In this document: in pieces, positions 44,911-64,000 of the stretch
Layout of the letters: each line of letters opens with the position of its first letter
How positions within the stretch are numbered: the first letter of the stretch is position 1
NCBI RefSeq assembly: GCF_001746415.1
Contig: NZ_MEHJ01000001.1
Location: 186,001-250,000, forward strand
Length of the DNA stretch: 64,000 nucleotides
Origin: Streptomyces agglomeratus
Lineage (GTDB): Bacteria; Actinomycetota; Actinomycetes; Streptomycetales; Streptomycetaceae
Reading direction: 5' to 3'
Translations under genes and position numbers: made by a program
The notes under the pieces: generated by a model
The model's database searches: none
What the model was told of the DNA's origin: nothing
The model's input: the letters and a program-made list of their open reading frames with translations, nothing else

Positions 44911-47900
44911 ATGCCTTTCCCTCCGCCCGCAGACGTGTCACCCGGGACGACCGGCCAGGCTGAGCTCCTCCTGAGCGTTCTGGGGCCCATGTCGGCGCGA
45001 CACGACGGGCATGATTTGCCGCTCGGCCCGCCACGTCGGCGAACCCTGCTCGCCCTGCTGCTCGTACGCCTCGGCCGTGTGGTGCCCACCGAGCTGCTCG
45101 TCGAGGAACTGTGGGGTGACCAGGCGCCCCGGCACGCCGTCGCCACACTCCAGAGTCACGTCTCCCATCTGCGACGGTCCCTGCGCGCAAAGACGGGAAC
45201 AGGCCAAACTTCGGTGCTGCGTCATCGGACACCGGGCTATGTCCTCGATCTCGACCCCGAACAGGTCGATGCCTGCCGCTTCGAGCGTCTGGTCACCGAC
45301 GGACGGCGGCTGCTGGAGCAGCGCGATCCGCGCGCCGCGCATGCACGGCTCACCGAGGCTCTGGGGCTGTGGCGCGGCTCGCCGTACGCGGAGTTCGACG
45401 GCCATCCGCCGCTCAGCGACGAGTGCACCCGACTCGAACAGATCCGGCTCACCGCCGTCGAGTCCCGCGCCGAGGCACGGCTGGCTCTCGGCGCGGCCGA
45501 GGAGGTGGCCGCCGATCTGGACGGGGAGGCGCGCCGTCATCCCACGCGGGAGCGGCTGGTCGGCCACCTCATGACGGCACTGTCCCGGCTCGGGCGGCAG
45601 GCCGAGGCGCTCGAGGTGTACGAGCGGACGCGCAGTCATCTGGTCGAGGAGTTCGGCGTGGACACCTCGGCCGAACTGCGCCGGGTCAGAGGCGCGATCC
45701 TGCGCCAGGAGCCGGGAACGAGCGCCCCCTCGAAGAAGCTGCCTCCCCCACCGCTCGAGTCCACCGGAGCGTCGTGTGTCCCGCCGGTGACGAACGAGAT
45801 CGGTGACGTCGGAGTACAAGACTCCGAGGGCTTGCAGAGATTCGGGGCCTCCTGGAACGGCGGGACGGCCGTCACGGTCCGGGGGTACGGCCCGGCGGTG
45901 GCATCCGGCGGCGCCAACGGGACGGACGAGTCCGGCACGGCCGTCGAACGCGAGGGGATCGCGGGGACCGACGCGCGCCCGAGGGCGCGAACCGATGTGC
46001 CGCCGGGCCCGCGGGCGGATGCCGCCGGCGCGCGGACCGGGTCGTCCCGGTCGCGGCCCGTACCCGGACCGGAACACGAGCCGGCTGCCGCCCGGGAAGC
46101 CGGGGAATCCCCGGAGTTCGAGTCGGGGTGGGCGCCTGCCCCCTCGCCGTTCACCGGCCGTGGCCAGGAGCTCGACCGCCTGACGACCGCCGCCGCGAGC
46201 GCGGTCGTGGGCCACGGCCATGTGGCCGGTGTCCTCGGCCCCCCCGGAGTCGGAAAGACCCGCCTGCTGCTCGAACTCGCGGCGCGTCTGGAGAGCATGG
46301 ACGCGCACGAGAACGGCTCCAGGCTGGAGGTGCTCTGGAGCCACTGCTTCCCCGGCGAGGGCGTGCCCGCCTACTGGCTGTGGACGCAGATCCTGCGGCG
46401 GCTGTCCGCGACCCGGCCGGATGCCTTTCGCGAGGCGACGGAACCGTTCGGCGCCCTGCTCGCCCCACTGATGCCCGAACGGTCGGCGGCCCGGACCGGA
46501 GACCCGGGATGGGCATCCGACTGGCGCCAGGCCCGCTTCCTCGCCCATGACGCGGTCTGCGAGGTGCTGCTCGCCCTCGCCGGACAACACCCGCTCGTCC
46601 TGCTCCTCGAAGATCTGCAATGGGCGGACACCGCCTCCCTCGACCTGCTCAGGCTGCTGAGCACCCGCTGCCAGGGCCATCCGATCAGCATCGTGCTCAC
46701 GGCGCGGGCGTTCGAGGCCGAGTCGGACGCGACGCTGCGCCGGATGGTCTCCGAGGTGCTACGCGGCCCCAGGACCGAGACGCTGCGGCTCGGCGGGCTT
46801 TCCCTGCAGGCCGTCGGTGCCCTCGTCGAGGCACACGCAGGACCCGGTGTGGACCCGAAGGTCGTCGAGGTGCTGCACCGGCGCAGCGAAGGCAACCCGT
46901 ACTCGGTGATCCAGCTTCTCTCTCTCGTGGACGACGCGCGTAAGCTCCGTCGCCCGGATGCGGCCGACACGCTCCTGGCTCACATTCCCACCGGAGTACG
47001 CGAGGCACTGCACCAGCGGTTCGCCGCGCTGCCCGAGCCGGTCCTGCGAGTGCTTCACCTGTGCGCCGTCATCGGCGCCGAGGTGGACACCGACCTGTTG
47101 CACCGGACCGCCACGCACGACGAACCGGTCGTCGCGGGTCTTGAGTCGGCCATCCGTGCTGGCCTGCTCTGGGAGGACCCGCACCATCCGGGGCGGCTGC
47201 ACTTCGCTCACGCCCTGGTCCAGGAGACGCTCGTCGACGAGCTCCCCCGTGAGGACCGCCACCGTCTGCACGCCAGGGTCGCCGACGCGCTGTGCGCGCG
47301 CAGGCGCGGGCAGGTGGGGGACGAGGAGATCGAGCGGGTGGCGCATCACAGCTGGCACGCCAAGAGTGCGCTGCCCGCCGCCGAGGTGCTGCCTCGGCTT
47401 CTGCTCGCCGCGGAACACGCCGAGCAGTCCATGGCGTACGAGCAGGTGGAGATCTGGCTGCGCCGCGCCGTGCACCTGGTCGGCTTCCTGCCGCAGGACG
47501 ATCCCGCCACAGGGAGGTTGGAACAGGACCTGCACATCCAACTCGGCCAGGTACTCGCCACCACTCGCGGCTACGGCCACCCTGAGGCCGAGACGGCACT
47601 GACGCGCGGTCGCGCCCTCAGCACGGCCGCTCATGCCCCCGAGGACCCGTCGGTGCTCTGGGCGCTGTGTACGGCGTACATGGTCACCGGCCGCTACGAC
47701 GCCTCGCGGCAGTTCTCCGGCCTGCTGCGGAAGATCTCGCGGCAGACCTGGGAGCCCGTGGCGGCGCTCGGTGCGGCGTACGGCGAAGGCATCGTGCTGC
47801 ATGTGCGCGGGATGCTCCCGCAGGCACTCGCCGAATTGGAGCGCGGCGTCGGCATAGCGGATCGTTTCGCCAACGAGAATCACGCGCTGGCGCGAACCTT

Positions 47901-48513
47901 CCAGCACGACCCACGCGTCTCCTGCCGCTCCTACGACACCTTCACCCACTGGCTCCTTGGACACCGGCGGACCGCCTGCGCGCGCCGACGTGAGCTGTTG
48001 AGCCTCACCGAGTACGAAAGCAGGCCGTCCGACCGCTCCTTCGCGCTGTACGTGGACGGGGTCGTGGCGACTTGGGAGGGTGACACCCTCACCGCACTCG
48101 CCTCGAGCGACGAGGGCATCCGCGTCGCGGGCGAACACGGACTGCTCTACTGGAAGGCAATGCTGGGCGTCGTCAAAGGGTGGGGCCTGGCGCACACAGG
48201 ACATCACGACGACGGCCTCGCCCTCATCCACACCTCACTGGCTGAATTAGGCCAGTCCAGGACGTACTTACGCCACCCGCTCCACCTGGGCCTGTTGGGC
48301 CAGGCGCAACATCACGGCGGGCGAATCGAGGAGGCGAGGACCACCTTCCGGAAGCTGCTGGCCGCCGTCGAGCAACGCCGCGAGCGCGTGTACCTCCACC
48401 CGGCACTGCCCGCGACCCCGCTGCTCCACGAACTGCTGAGCCACGGTGCCGACGACGCGCTCACGGGGCGGGGCCCGGGACGGGACGGGCCCGGCTCCGG
48501 CCGACGAGCGTGA
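44911..48513 (+). CDS. pteR: SARP-LAL transcriptional activator (PteR/PimR-like)
   Basis: A 1,200-aa regulator. Residues 20-105: SARP winged helix (LLALLLVRLGRVVPTELLVE, TLQSHVSHLRRSLRAK). Residues 110-255: bacterial transcriptional activation domain (VDACRFERLVTDGRRLLEQR). A Gly/Pro/Ser-rich linker of about 170 residues follows, then an AAA ATPase half with Walker A LGPPGVGKTRLL at about 443 and LVLLLEDLQWAD at about 560, and a long helical C-terminus. It lacks the C-terminal LuxR HTH of true LAL proteins, as PimR does. TTA codons at 48247-48249 and 48268-48270 suggest bldA control. Expected to activate the pathway, possibly through pteF. Confidence 0.93.
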   Translation: MPFPPPADVSPGTTGQAELLLSVLGPMSARHDGHDLPLGPPRRRTLLALLLVRLGRVVPTELLVEELWGDQAPRHAVATLQSHVSHLRRSLRAKTGTGQTSVLRHRTPGYVLDLDPEQVDACRFERLVTDGRRLLEQRDPRAAHARLTEALGLWRGSPYAEFDGHPPLSDECTRLEQIRLTAVESRAEARLALGAAEEVAADLDGEARRHPTRERLVGHLMTALSRLGRQAEALEVYERTRSHLVEEFGVDTSAELRRVRGAILRQEPGTSAPSKKLPPPPLESTGASCVPPVTNEIGDVGVQDSEGLQRFGASWNGGTAVTVRGYGPAVASGGANGTDESGTAVEREGIAGTDARPRARTDVPPGPRADAAGARTGSSRSRPVPGPEHEPAAAREAGESPEFESGWAPAPSPFTGRGQELDRLTTAAASAVVGHGHVAGVLGPPGVGKTRLLLELAARLESMDAHENGSRLEVLWSHCFPGEGVPAYWLWTQILRRLSATRPDAFREATEPFGALLAPLMPERSAARTGDPGWASDWRQARFLAHDAVCEVLLALAGQHPLVLLLEDLQWADTASLDLLRLLSTRCQGHPISIVLTARAFEAESDATLRRMVSEVLRGPRTETLRLGGLSLQAVGALVEAHAGPGVDPKVVEVLHRRSEGNPYSVIQLLSLVDDARKLRRPDAADTLLAHIPTGVREALHQRFAALPEPVLRVLHLCAVIGAEVDTDLLHRTATHDEPVVAGLESAIRAGLLWEDPHHPGRLHFAHALVQETLVDELPREDRHRLHARVADALCARRRGQVGDEEIERVAHHSWHAKSALPAAEVLPRLLLAAEHAEQSMAYEQVEIWLRRAVHLVGFLPQDDPATGRLEQDLHIQLGQVLATTRGYGHPEAETALTRGRALSTAAHAPEDPSVLWALCTAYMVTGRYDASRQFSGLLRKISRQTWEPVAALGAAYGEGIVLHVRGMLPQALAELERGVGIADRFANENHALARTFQHDPRVSCRSYDTFTHWLLGHRRTACARRRELLSLTEYESRPSDRSFALYVDGVVATWEGDTLTALASSDEGIRVAGEHGLLYWKAMLGVVKGWGLAHTGHHDDGLALIHTSLAELGQSRTYLRHPLHLGLLGQAQHHGGRIEEARTTFRKLLAAVEQRRERVYLHPALPATPLLHELLSHGADDALTGRGPGRDGPGSGRRA

Positions 48514-48668
48514 TGCATCCATGCTCTGCCTCGCCGGTCGACTCATCCAGTTCCATGTCCCCGTGACGCGCCGCTGCGGGATTCAGCAAGCGGTGGCCCT
48601 GACCGACCGGCTCCCGGAGAGCCACCACTCGCACGGTTGGGGACCCCGGGCCTCACGGCCGATGCAGC

Positions 48669-48863
48669 TCAGTCCTCGTGGATCGCGATCGCCTGTACCG
48701 GACAGGCCATAGGGACGTCGCGCACGCGCGGGTCCGCCGCCGCGTCCTCATGTCCCGGGACCAGGGCGACCAGCGCGTCGTCGTCCTGGGTGAAGACGCC
48801 GGGTGCGGTCATGACGCACTGGCCGGAGCCGATGCACCGGTCGCGGTCGACGGTGATGCGCAT
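48669..48863 (-). CDS. pteE: 3Fe-4S ferredoxin (PteE-like)
   Basis: A 64-aa ferredoxin: MRITVDRDRCIGSGQCVMTA, then DVPMACPVQAIAIHED. Three cluster cysteines are visible (Cys10, Cys16 and the ACP Cys at about 54); the position that would be a fourth Cys is Ser/Gly, giving a [3Fe-4S] cluster typical of P450 partners. It starts 44 nt after the pteD stop with GGAAGG upstream, so the two are co-transcribed. It should pass electrons to one or both P450s of the cluster. Confidence 0.93.
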   Translation of the reverse strand: MRITVDRDRCIGSGQCVMTAPGVFTQDDDALVALVPGHEDAAADPRVRDVPMACPVQAIAIHED

Positions 48864-48907
48864 GGTGTGGCCGGCCTCGCTTCCTTCCGTTCCTTCCGCC
48901 CGGCCCC

Positions 48908-50122
48908 TCACCAGGTGACCGGGAGCTCGATCGGGCCCTGGGCGTCGTGGCCAGCCTTGATGGGCACCTCGTCCAGGGGTACGGCCAGCCGCAGGCCCGG
49001 GATGCGGGCGAAGAGCGCGCCGAGGGCGATCTCGAGTTCGGCGCGGGCGAGGTTCTGCCCCAGGCACTGATGGATGCCGTGGCCGAAGCCGACGTGGTGG
49101 CGTGCGGTGCGCCGGGCGTGGAAGACGTCGGGGTTCTCGTACGCCTTCGCGTCGCGGTTCATCAGTGTGATGGAGACCAGCACCGCGTCCCCGGCCCTGA
49201 CGGTCTCGCCGCCGACATCGATGTCTTCCTTGGCCATCCGGACCAAGTAGTCGGAGACGGAGGTGAACCGCAGCAGCTCCTCGACCACTCCCGGGAGCGC
49301 ACCGGGGTCGCGCAGCAGCACGTCGGTCTGCTCGGGGTGCTGGATGAGCGTGAGTGCACCGAGGGCGATCGCGTTGACGGTGGTCTCGTGGCCGGCCACC
49401 AGCAGGACCAGCGCGATCATGACCACCTCGTCGTGGTCCAGCTCGCCCTCCTCCAACTGGCGTGCGATCAGCTCGTCCAGCAGACCGTCCTCGGGCTCGG
49501 CCTGCTTCTTCCCGACCAGGCCGTGCAGATACGTGTAGAGCTCGCCGAAAGCCGCGTCGGCCTCCGCCGACGTCGCGGCGCCCACGAAGTCGCGGGAGCA
49601 CTCCTCGAAGAAGTCATGGTCGCCGTACGGGACGCCTAGCAGCTCGCAGATCGCCATGGAGGGCACCGGCAGGGCGAAGGCCGACACCAGGTCCACGACC
49701 GGCCCCTCCGCCAGCATGTCGTCCAGAAGCCGGTCGACGAGGCTCTGAAGCCTGGGACGGATGGCGTTCATGCGCTTGACGCCGAAGCTGGGGATCAACA
49801 TGCGCCGCTGACGGGCGTGCAGGGGGTCGTCGACGCCGATCAGCGGGAAGGCGAGCCCGCCGCGGCCCTCGGTGCGCCGGACGACGACGGGGAAGGCCGG
49901 GTGACCCCAGTCGGAGGACAGCCGGGGATCGACGAGCAGCGCCCGTCCCTCGGCATGCCCGGTGATCAGCCACGCCGGTCGGCCGTCGAACAGCGTGACC
50001 TGCGTCAGCGGGCTCTCACCCCGCCATTCCGCGTAGGCCTTCGGCGGCTGGTACGGGCAGGTCCGGTCCTGAGGGAAGGACGGAGTCTGCGACCCGGTGA
50101 GGCGCATTTCGCTCTCGGTCAT
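48908..50122 (-). CDS. pteD: Cytochrome P450, CYP105 family (PteD-like, C1' hydroxylase candidate)
   Basis: A 404-aa soluble P450. ATG at 50122 (GAAAGG upstream). I-helix VLLVAGHETTVNAIALG, K-helix EELLRF (ExxR), heme-binding GFGHGIHQCLGQNLARAE, and the ending ELPVTW usual for CYP105. Its N-terminus (FPQDRTCPYQPPKAYAEW) resembles CYP105D6, which hydroxylates filipin at C1'. The assignment is from memory of that family and from gene order next to the ferredoxin. It forms a unit with pteE and is separated from pteC by 475 nt containing a terminator-like hairpin. Confidence 0.88.
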   Translation of the reverse strand: MTESEMRLTGSQTPSFPQDRTCPYQPPKAYAEWRGESPLTQVTLFDGRPAWLITGHAEGRALLVDPRLSSDWGHPAFPVVVRRTEGRGGLAFPLIGVDDPLHARQRRMLIPSFGVKRMNAIRPRLQSLVDRLLDDMLAEGPVVDLVSAFALPVPSMAICELLGVPYGDHDFFEECSRDFVGAATSAEADAAFGELYTYLHGLVGKKQAEPEDGLLDELIARQLEEGELDHDEVVMIALVLLVAGHETTVNAIALGALTLIQHPEQTDVLLRDPGALPGVVEELLRFTSVSDYLVRMAKEDIDVGGETVRAGDAVLVSITLMNRDAKAYENPDVFHARRTARHHVGFGHGIHQCLGQNLARAELEIALGALFARIPGLRLAVPLDEVPIKAGHDAQGPIELPVTW

Positions 50123-50535
50123 GTCGTGCCTTTCGCAATCGGCAGTACGGTCGTTCATCGGTGAGTGATGGGCTACGGGAAACAGGTTTCAGTCCGTCGG
50201 CAAGCCGTAAGCAGCCCTGTCTGCACCCGGCCGTCCGGCCCCGGACCCTTTCGTCGGGCAAGTGACCGGCTCCGTGCTCGGTGACGGCCGCCTCGGTGAA
50301 CGGGACTGCGCGCCGGGCCGCCCGGGACGCGACCGCCGCTGCGTCGCGCTGTGGCGTGCGGCAAGCGGCTTCGGGGACGGCCGGCGCGAGGACCGCGGCA
50401 GCGGCGGGAGAGTCCCGGCGGCACGAAGACCGGCATGCGGGCTCTCCAGGTCCGACGGTCACGCACCCGAAGCAGGCAACCAGTGGTGCGCACGGCCGCC
50501 TTGGCCGCCCCCGGCGCGAGGCGGCGACGGAAGGC

Positions 50536-50570
50536 GTGATCAGCGCACGCGGTCCGCGGGCGCTGATCAC
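50536..50570. terminator. Hairpin between pteC and pteD
   Basis: A perfect 11-bp inverted repeat GTGATCAGCGC (50536-50546) and GCGCTGATCAC (50560-50570), loop 13 nt and itself G/C-rich. It begins 27 nt past the pteC stop (minus strand) and probably ends the pteB-pteC transcript, leaving pteD-pteE with their own promoter. Confidence 0.65.
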
Positions 50571-50597
50571 CTCTGGGAGTGAGCCGTGGTGCGGAGG

Positions 50598-51797
50598 TCA
50601 CCAGGTGACGGGCAGCTCGTGCACGCCGTAGAAGACCATGTCGGTGCGGAAGCGGAGTTCCTCGACGGGCTTGGCCAGGCGCAGGGTCGGGAGACGGCGG
50701 AGCAGGGTCTCGAAGACGATCTGCAGCTCGATCCGGGCGAGTTGCTGGCCGATGCACTGGTGTGCGCCGAAGCCGAAGGCCAGATGCGGGGCGGGGCGGC
50801 GGGTGATGTCGAACCGCTCCGGCTCCTCCACGAAGGCGGGGTCGAAGTCGGCGGCGAGGACGTGCGCGACGACCTGCTCGCCCTCGGCGATGCGCACGCC
50901 ACCGAGTTCGACGTCCCGGGTGGCGACGCGTTCGCCGCCGAACTGGCCGATGGTGAGGTAGCGCAGCAGCTCCTCTACCGCGTTGGCGACCAGCGACGGG
51001 TCCTCGCGAAGCAGGGCCAGCTGGTCGGGGCGGTCGAGCAACAGCGCCGCGCCGAGGCCGATCATGCAGGCGGTGGTGTCGTGGGCCGCTATCAGCAGGG
51101 TGCCGGCCGCGTTCATGAGGAACATGTCGTCGACGACGCCATCGGGGTCCTCTGTGGTGATCAGCGCCGAGATCAGGTCGTCCCCGGGGTCGGCCCGGCG
51201 CTCCTGGACGAGCTGGTAGAGCAGCCCGCCCAGGCGCATGCCGGCGGCCTCGGTGGCGGCGGCGTCCTGGTCGACCCGCATCATCGCCTCGGCGATGTCC
51301 TGGAACTCCGCCCGGCGCTCGACCGGGACACCGAACAGGTCGGAGATCACCATGGACGGCACCGGGTTGGCGAAGGTCTTCACCAGGTCGACCGGGCCGC
51401 CCTGCGCCTCGATGGCATCGAGGTGCTCGTCGACGATGCGCTGGATGTTCGGCCGGAGCGCCTGCATGCGCCGGACGGTGAACTCCTTGGCGAGCAGCTT
51501 GCGGTCCGAGGTGTGCTCCGGCTCGTCCTGCCACAGCAGGCTGCCGCGGCCGGGCTTCTGCGTGACGACGCCGTCCTGGGTATGCAGTGCGTGGGGCACC
51601 TGGACGCTGAACGAGGGGGCGCGCAGCAGGGCGCGCACCTCCTCGTAACCGGTCACCAGCCACGCCTCGTGGCCGCTGGTGAAGGTGGCCCGGGTCACCG
51701 GGGCGGCCGCCCGGATGTCGGCGATGCCGTCCGGCGGCAGGAACGGACAGCTGCGGGCCTTGGGGACGGCGGGCACGTCGACGGTGGGCTCGGGCAT
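50598..51797 (-). CDS. pteC: Cytochrome P450, CYP105P1-like (PteC-like, C26 hydroxylase candidate)
   Basis: A 399-aa P450 that I recognise as very close to CYP105P1 of the S. avermitilis filipin cluster (KARSCPFLPPDGIADIRAAA, PHALHTQDGVVTQKPGRGSL). I-helix LLIAAHDTTACMIGLG (AHDTT instead of GHETT), ExxR EELLRYL, heme-binding AFGFGAHQCIGQQLARIELQ, ending ELPVTW. CYP105P1 is known to hydroxylate filipin I at C26. It lies 45 nt downstream of the pteB stop and is likely co-transcribed with it. Confidence 0.93.
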   Translation of the reverse strand: MPEPTVDVPAVPKARSCPFLPPDGIADIRAAAPVTRATFTSGHEAWLVTGYEEVRALLRAPSFSVQVPHALHTQDGVVTQKPGRGSLLWQDEPEHTSDRKLLAKEFTVRRMQALRPNIQRIVDEHLDAIEAQGGPVDLVKTFANPVPSMVISDLFGVPVERRAEFQDIAEAMMRVDQDAAATEAAGMRLGGLLYQLVQERRADPGDDLISALITTEDPDGVVDDMFLMNAAGTLLIAAHDTTACMIGLGAALLLDRPDQLALLREDPSLVANAVEELLRYLTIGQFGGERVATRDVELGGVRIAEGEQVVAHVLAADFDPAFVEEPERFDITRRPAPHLAFGFGAHQCIGQQLARIELQIVFETLLRRLPTLRLAKPVEELRFRTDMVFYGVHELPVTW

Positions 51798-51842
51798 GAC
51801 TCTCCTTGAGCTTGTGGAAAGGGGGTTCGTACGGCGGGACGG

Positions 51843-53099
51843 TCAGGCGGCGGCGAGTTCGAGCGCGATCTCGCCGCGCCGGGGCGCGTTCACGAGGACG
51901 GCCATGTTCCCGGAGGGGTGCACGTTGTCGTGCATCATCTGGTGCATGCGCCCGATGTCCTGGAGGCCTTCGCAGACGGACAGACAGGGGTCGAGCATGC
52001 CGGCGCCGACGAGGCTGATGACCTCGCGGCACTGGCGGGTGTCGGCGTAGTGCGAGCCCTGGAGGCGCTTGGAGCGCATCCACAGGTGGCGCAGGTCGAC
52101 GTCGCCGTTGTAGCCGGAGGTGCCACCGCAGATCACCACCATGCCGGCGTTGTCGCACAGGTACATCGAGGTCGGCAGGGTGTCCTGGCCGCTGTGCTCC
52201 AGCACGATCCGCGGGGACCTGCGCTCACCGAGGATCTCCCAGACCTTCTTGCCGACCCCGCGAGCGCCGCGCAGGAACCGCGCCGACGCCTCGGCGTCCC
52301 CGGCATCGGGCAGCCGGCCCCAATGATCGAAGTCACGGCGGTTGATGGTGCCCACCGCCCCGAGGCGGCGGCAGTACTCGGAGCGGTCCTCGCTGGAGAC
52401 CACGGCGATCGGGATGCCGCCGGCCAGCCTGACGAGCTGGATGGCCATCGAGCCGAGGCCGCCCGCACCGCCCCAGATCAGCACGGGGTCGCCGGGGCGG
52501 ACCGTGTTGCCCTGCCAGCCGAACAGCTGCCGGTAGGCGGTGGGCCCGGTGAGCAGGAAGGCCGCCGACTCCTCCCACGACAGATGGGCGGGCTTGGGGT
52601 GGCACTGGTACTCGTCGACGCGGCAGAACTGCGCGAAGGAACCGAAGTTGGTCTCGTATCCCCAGGCCTTGATGCTCTCCGAGACCAGAGGGTCCGTGCC
52701 CAGCCGGATGTCCGCGGCGGCCTCGTCCCACTGGCCGCTGGTGAGCAGCACGTGGTCACCCACCTCGACGTTGCGGACGTCTTCGCCGACGGCCCACACC
52801 ACGCCGGAGGCCTCCGAGCCTCCGATGTGGAAGTCCTCGGGCTGGCCCTGGCGCTGTCGCATGCCGATGACGTCGACCGGCTCGCCCAGCGAGGACCACA
52901 CATTGTTGTAGTTGATGCCGGCGGCCATCACGTAGACCAGCACCTGGCCCCGGCCCACCTGGGGGGTGTCGACGACCTCGGTGCGGAACGCCTGCTTCGG
53001 CTCTCCGAAGCGGTTCTGGCGGATCACCGAGGCGTACATCTGCCGCGGGACCTCACCGAGGGGCGGGGTCTCGCCTATCTCGTAGAGAGTCTTCGTCAT
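51843..53099 (-). CDS. pteB: Crotonyl-CoA carboxylase/reductase homologue (PteB-like)
   Basis: A 418-aa medium-chain dehydrogenase/reductase. N-terminal YASVIRQNRFGEPKQAFRTE, catalytic-domain GGSEASGVVWAVGEDVRNVE, Rossmann motif WGGAGGLGSMAIQLVRLAGG and the CCR-family VVSSEDRSEYCRRLGAVGTI. CCR enzymes reductively carboxylate 2-enoyl-CoAs with NADPH and CO2. The filipin homologue is thought to convert 2-octenoyl-CoA to hexylmalonyl-CoA for the last PKS module. It sits immediately after pteA5 (60 nt) with RBS GGGAGAAACC before the ATG, and fits the unusual second AT of that protein. Confidence 0.92.
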   Translation of the reverse strand: MTKTLYEIGETPPLGEVPRQMYASVIRQNRFGEPKQAFRTEVVDTPQVGRGQVLVYVMAAGINYNNVWSSLGEPVDVIGMRQRQGQPEDFHIGGSEASGVVWAVGEDVRNVEVGDHVLLTSGQWDEAAADIRLGTDPLVSESIKAWGYETNFGSFAQFCRVDEYQCHPKPAHLSWEESAAFLLTGPTAYRQLFGWQGNTVRPGDPVLIWGGAGGLGSMAIQLVRLAGGIPIAVVSSEDRSEYCRRLGAVGTINRRDFDHWGRLPDAGDAEASARFLRGARGVGKKVWEILGERRSPRIVLEHSGQDTLPTSMYLCDNAGMVVICGGTSGYNGDVDLRHLWMRSKRLQGSHYADTRQCREVISLVGAGMLDPCLSVCEGLQDIGRMHQMMHDNVHPSGNMAVLVNAPRRGEIALELAAA

Positions 53100-53159
53100 G
53101 GTTTCTCTCCCACATCTGCTCTGTCCGGGTCCGGGGTGCCCGCGGTGGTCGCGGGCCGG

Positions 53160-63225
<10,066 letters not shown>

Positions 63226-63271
63226 CCGCCTCATCCGTCCTCGGCTGTCGTTAAAGGTAGAGCGCCAAGAA

Positions 63272-64000
63272 CTAGGAAATTTCTAGATCTTGATCGATCA
63301 GATCGAAGATGTCGTCGATCGTCGCGTCCTGGAGCTGTCGCTGCGCGTCGGCGGATTCCGCGCCTTGCTCTCCGGCGGAATTCACCAGGGACAGCAGTTC
63401 CTGCAGCCGCCTCCGCACCCCCGACCGGACCGTCTCCTCGGCCGAGGCGGCCGTCGAGATCACCGACTCCAGCCGGTCGAGCTCGCTGAAGACCGACACC
63501 TCCTCCGGGCCCGTCTCGCCGGTGAGTTCGCTCCGCAGGTGGCGGGCGATCGCCTCGGGCGTCGGGTGGTCGAAGACCAGCGTCGCGGGCAGGGTCAGGC
63601 CGGTGTCGGCAGTGAGCAGGTTGCGCAGCTCCACCGCGGTCAGGGAGTCGAAGCCGAGGTCCCGGAACGCCAGGTCCGGTTCCACCGCCGCGGATCCGCT
63701 GTGGCCCAGTACTGCCGCCGCGTGCGCGCACACCGTGTCCACGAGCAGGTGTTGCTGTTCGCCTTCGGACAGCATGGACAGCTTCGCCTTGAGCGCGGAC
63801 GGCTCCGCGGTCTGCTCGGCGGGCTCCTCCGCGAGGGCGTCCCTGACCTCGGGCAGGTCGCTCAGCAGCGCGCTCGGCCTGCCGACGGTGAACGGGACGA
63901 CGAACCGCTCCCAGTCCACGTCGGCCACGGTGACCGTGCCGTCCCCGCCGCTCAGCGCACCGTGCAGCGCGGAGACAGCCCGGTCCGGCCGCAGCACGGT
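63272..64000 (-). CDS. pteA4: Modular PKS C-terminus (PteA4-like), partial
   Basis: Only the last 242 residues are in the window; the gene runs past the right edge. It begins in the tail of a KR region ([20 protein letters not shown]), then an ACP ([40 protein letters not shown]), then a C-terminal docking domain with two helices ([20 protein letters not shown], then [17 protein letters not shown]). The docking tail should pair with the N-terminal helix of PteA5. The stop is 46 nt upstream of the pteA5 start, so they share a transcript. Confidence 0.88.
   Translation of the reverse strand, partial: TVLRPDRAVSALHGALSGGDGTVTVADVDWERFVVPFTVGRPSALLSDLPEVRDALAEEPAEQTAEPSALKAKLSMLSEGEQQHLLVDTVCAHAAAVLGHSGSAAVEPDLAFRDLGFDSLTAVELRNLLTADTGLTLPATLVFDHPTPEAIARHLRSELTGETGPEEVSVFSELDRLESVISTAASAEETVRSGVRRRLQELLSLVNSAGEQGAESADAQRQLQDATIDDIFDLIDQDLEIS

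Noticed and set aside
63271..63287. CTAGGAAATTTCTAG as a PAS-LuxR (PimM-type) binding site
   Set aside because: It resembles CTVGGGAWWTCCCBAG, but it is the stop codon and last codons of pteA4 (EIS-stop), only 46 nt before pteA5 inside one operon, and the palindrome is limited to GAAATTTC.

Overview
The window is high-GC actinobacterial DNA, almost certainly from a Streptomyces. It has strong G/C bias at third codon positions, rare TTA codons, WhiB, SARP-LAL and PAS-LuxR regulators, and a modular type I polyketide synthase. The left 40 kb looks like an accessory chromosome arm or integrated plasmid remnant: at least six insertion-sequence families, most of them truncated, a broken MobF relaxase, orphan immunity genes and several decayed genes. 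No tRNA, rRNA or CRISPR array was found.

Layout. 1-3.9 kb: a Tn3 transposase remnant, then a DrrAB-type ABC exporter divergent from its TetR regulator with a clear operator. 4.1-12.9 kb: a CoiA-like gene cut by an IS110 relic, an intact IS110 transposase whose upstream region may encode a bridge RNA, an IS630 relic, an ABC-3C-like fragment, a divergent endonuclease VII / helix-turn-helix-array pair, an IS5 element and a relaxase relic. 13.0-19.5 kb: a tightly coupled three-gene operon (pRiA4b ORF-3-like, SNF2 helicase, SWIM zinc finger). 19.6-32.2 kb: an ECF sigma relic, a GH26-like glycosidase, an IS3 relic, a TetR/CocE-hydrolase divergent pair with a perfect palindrome, Imm35/YrhB, cold-shock protein, WhiB, a histone-H1-like winged-helix protein, a HAD protein and a broken GNAT. 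32.3-37.3 kb: a two-component system divergent from a carbonic anhydrase / SulP transporter pair. 37.4-40.6 kb: an IS256 relic, an Imm5-like gene and small membrane proteins, one carrying a (CTGCGG)n repeat.

40.95 kb to the right edge is one side of a pentaene polyene cluster that matches the filipin (pte) cluster gene for gene: type II thioesterase (pteH), Tat-exported cholesterol oxidase (pteG), PAS-LuxR activator (pteF), SARP-LAL activator (pteR), 3Fe-4S ferredoxin (pteE), two CYP105 P450s (pteD, pteC), crotonyl-CoA carboxylase/reductase (pteB), and the last PKS proteins (pteA5, and the C-terminus of pteA4). pteA5 has two KR-only modules and a thioesterase. The first AT is malonyl type (HAFH). 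The second carries an unusual GAGH motif, as expected for the hexylmalonyl unit that PteB would supply. This fits the C5-OH, C3-OH and C2-alkyl end of filipin, after which the two P450s hydroxylate C26 and C1'. Both activators contain TTA codons, suggesting bldA dependence. The first KS of pteA5 carries two apparent frameshifts, so this copy is either mis-sequenced or inactivated.
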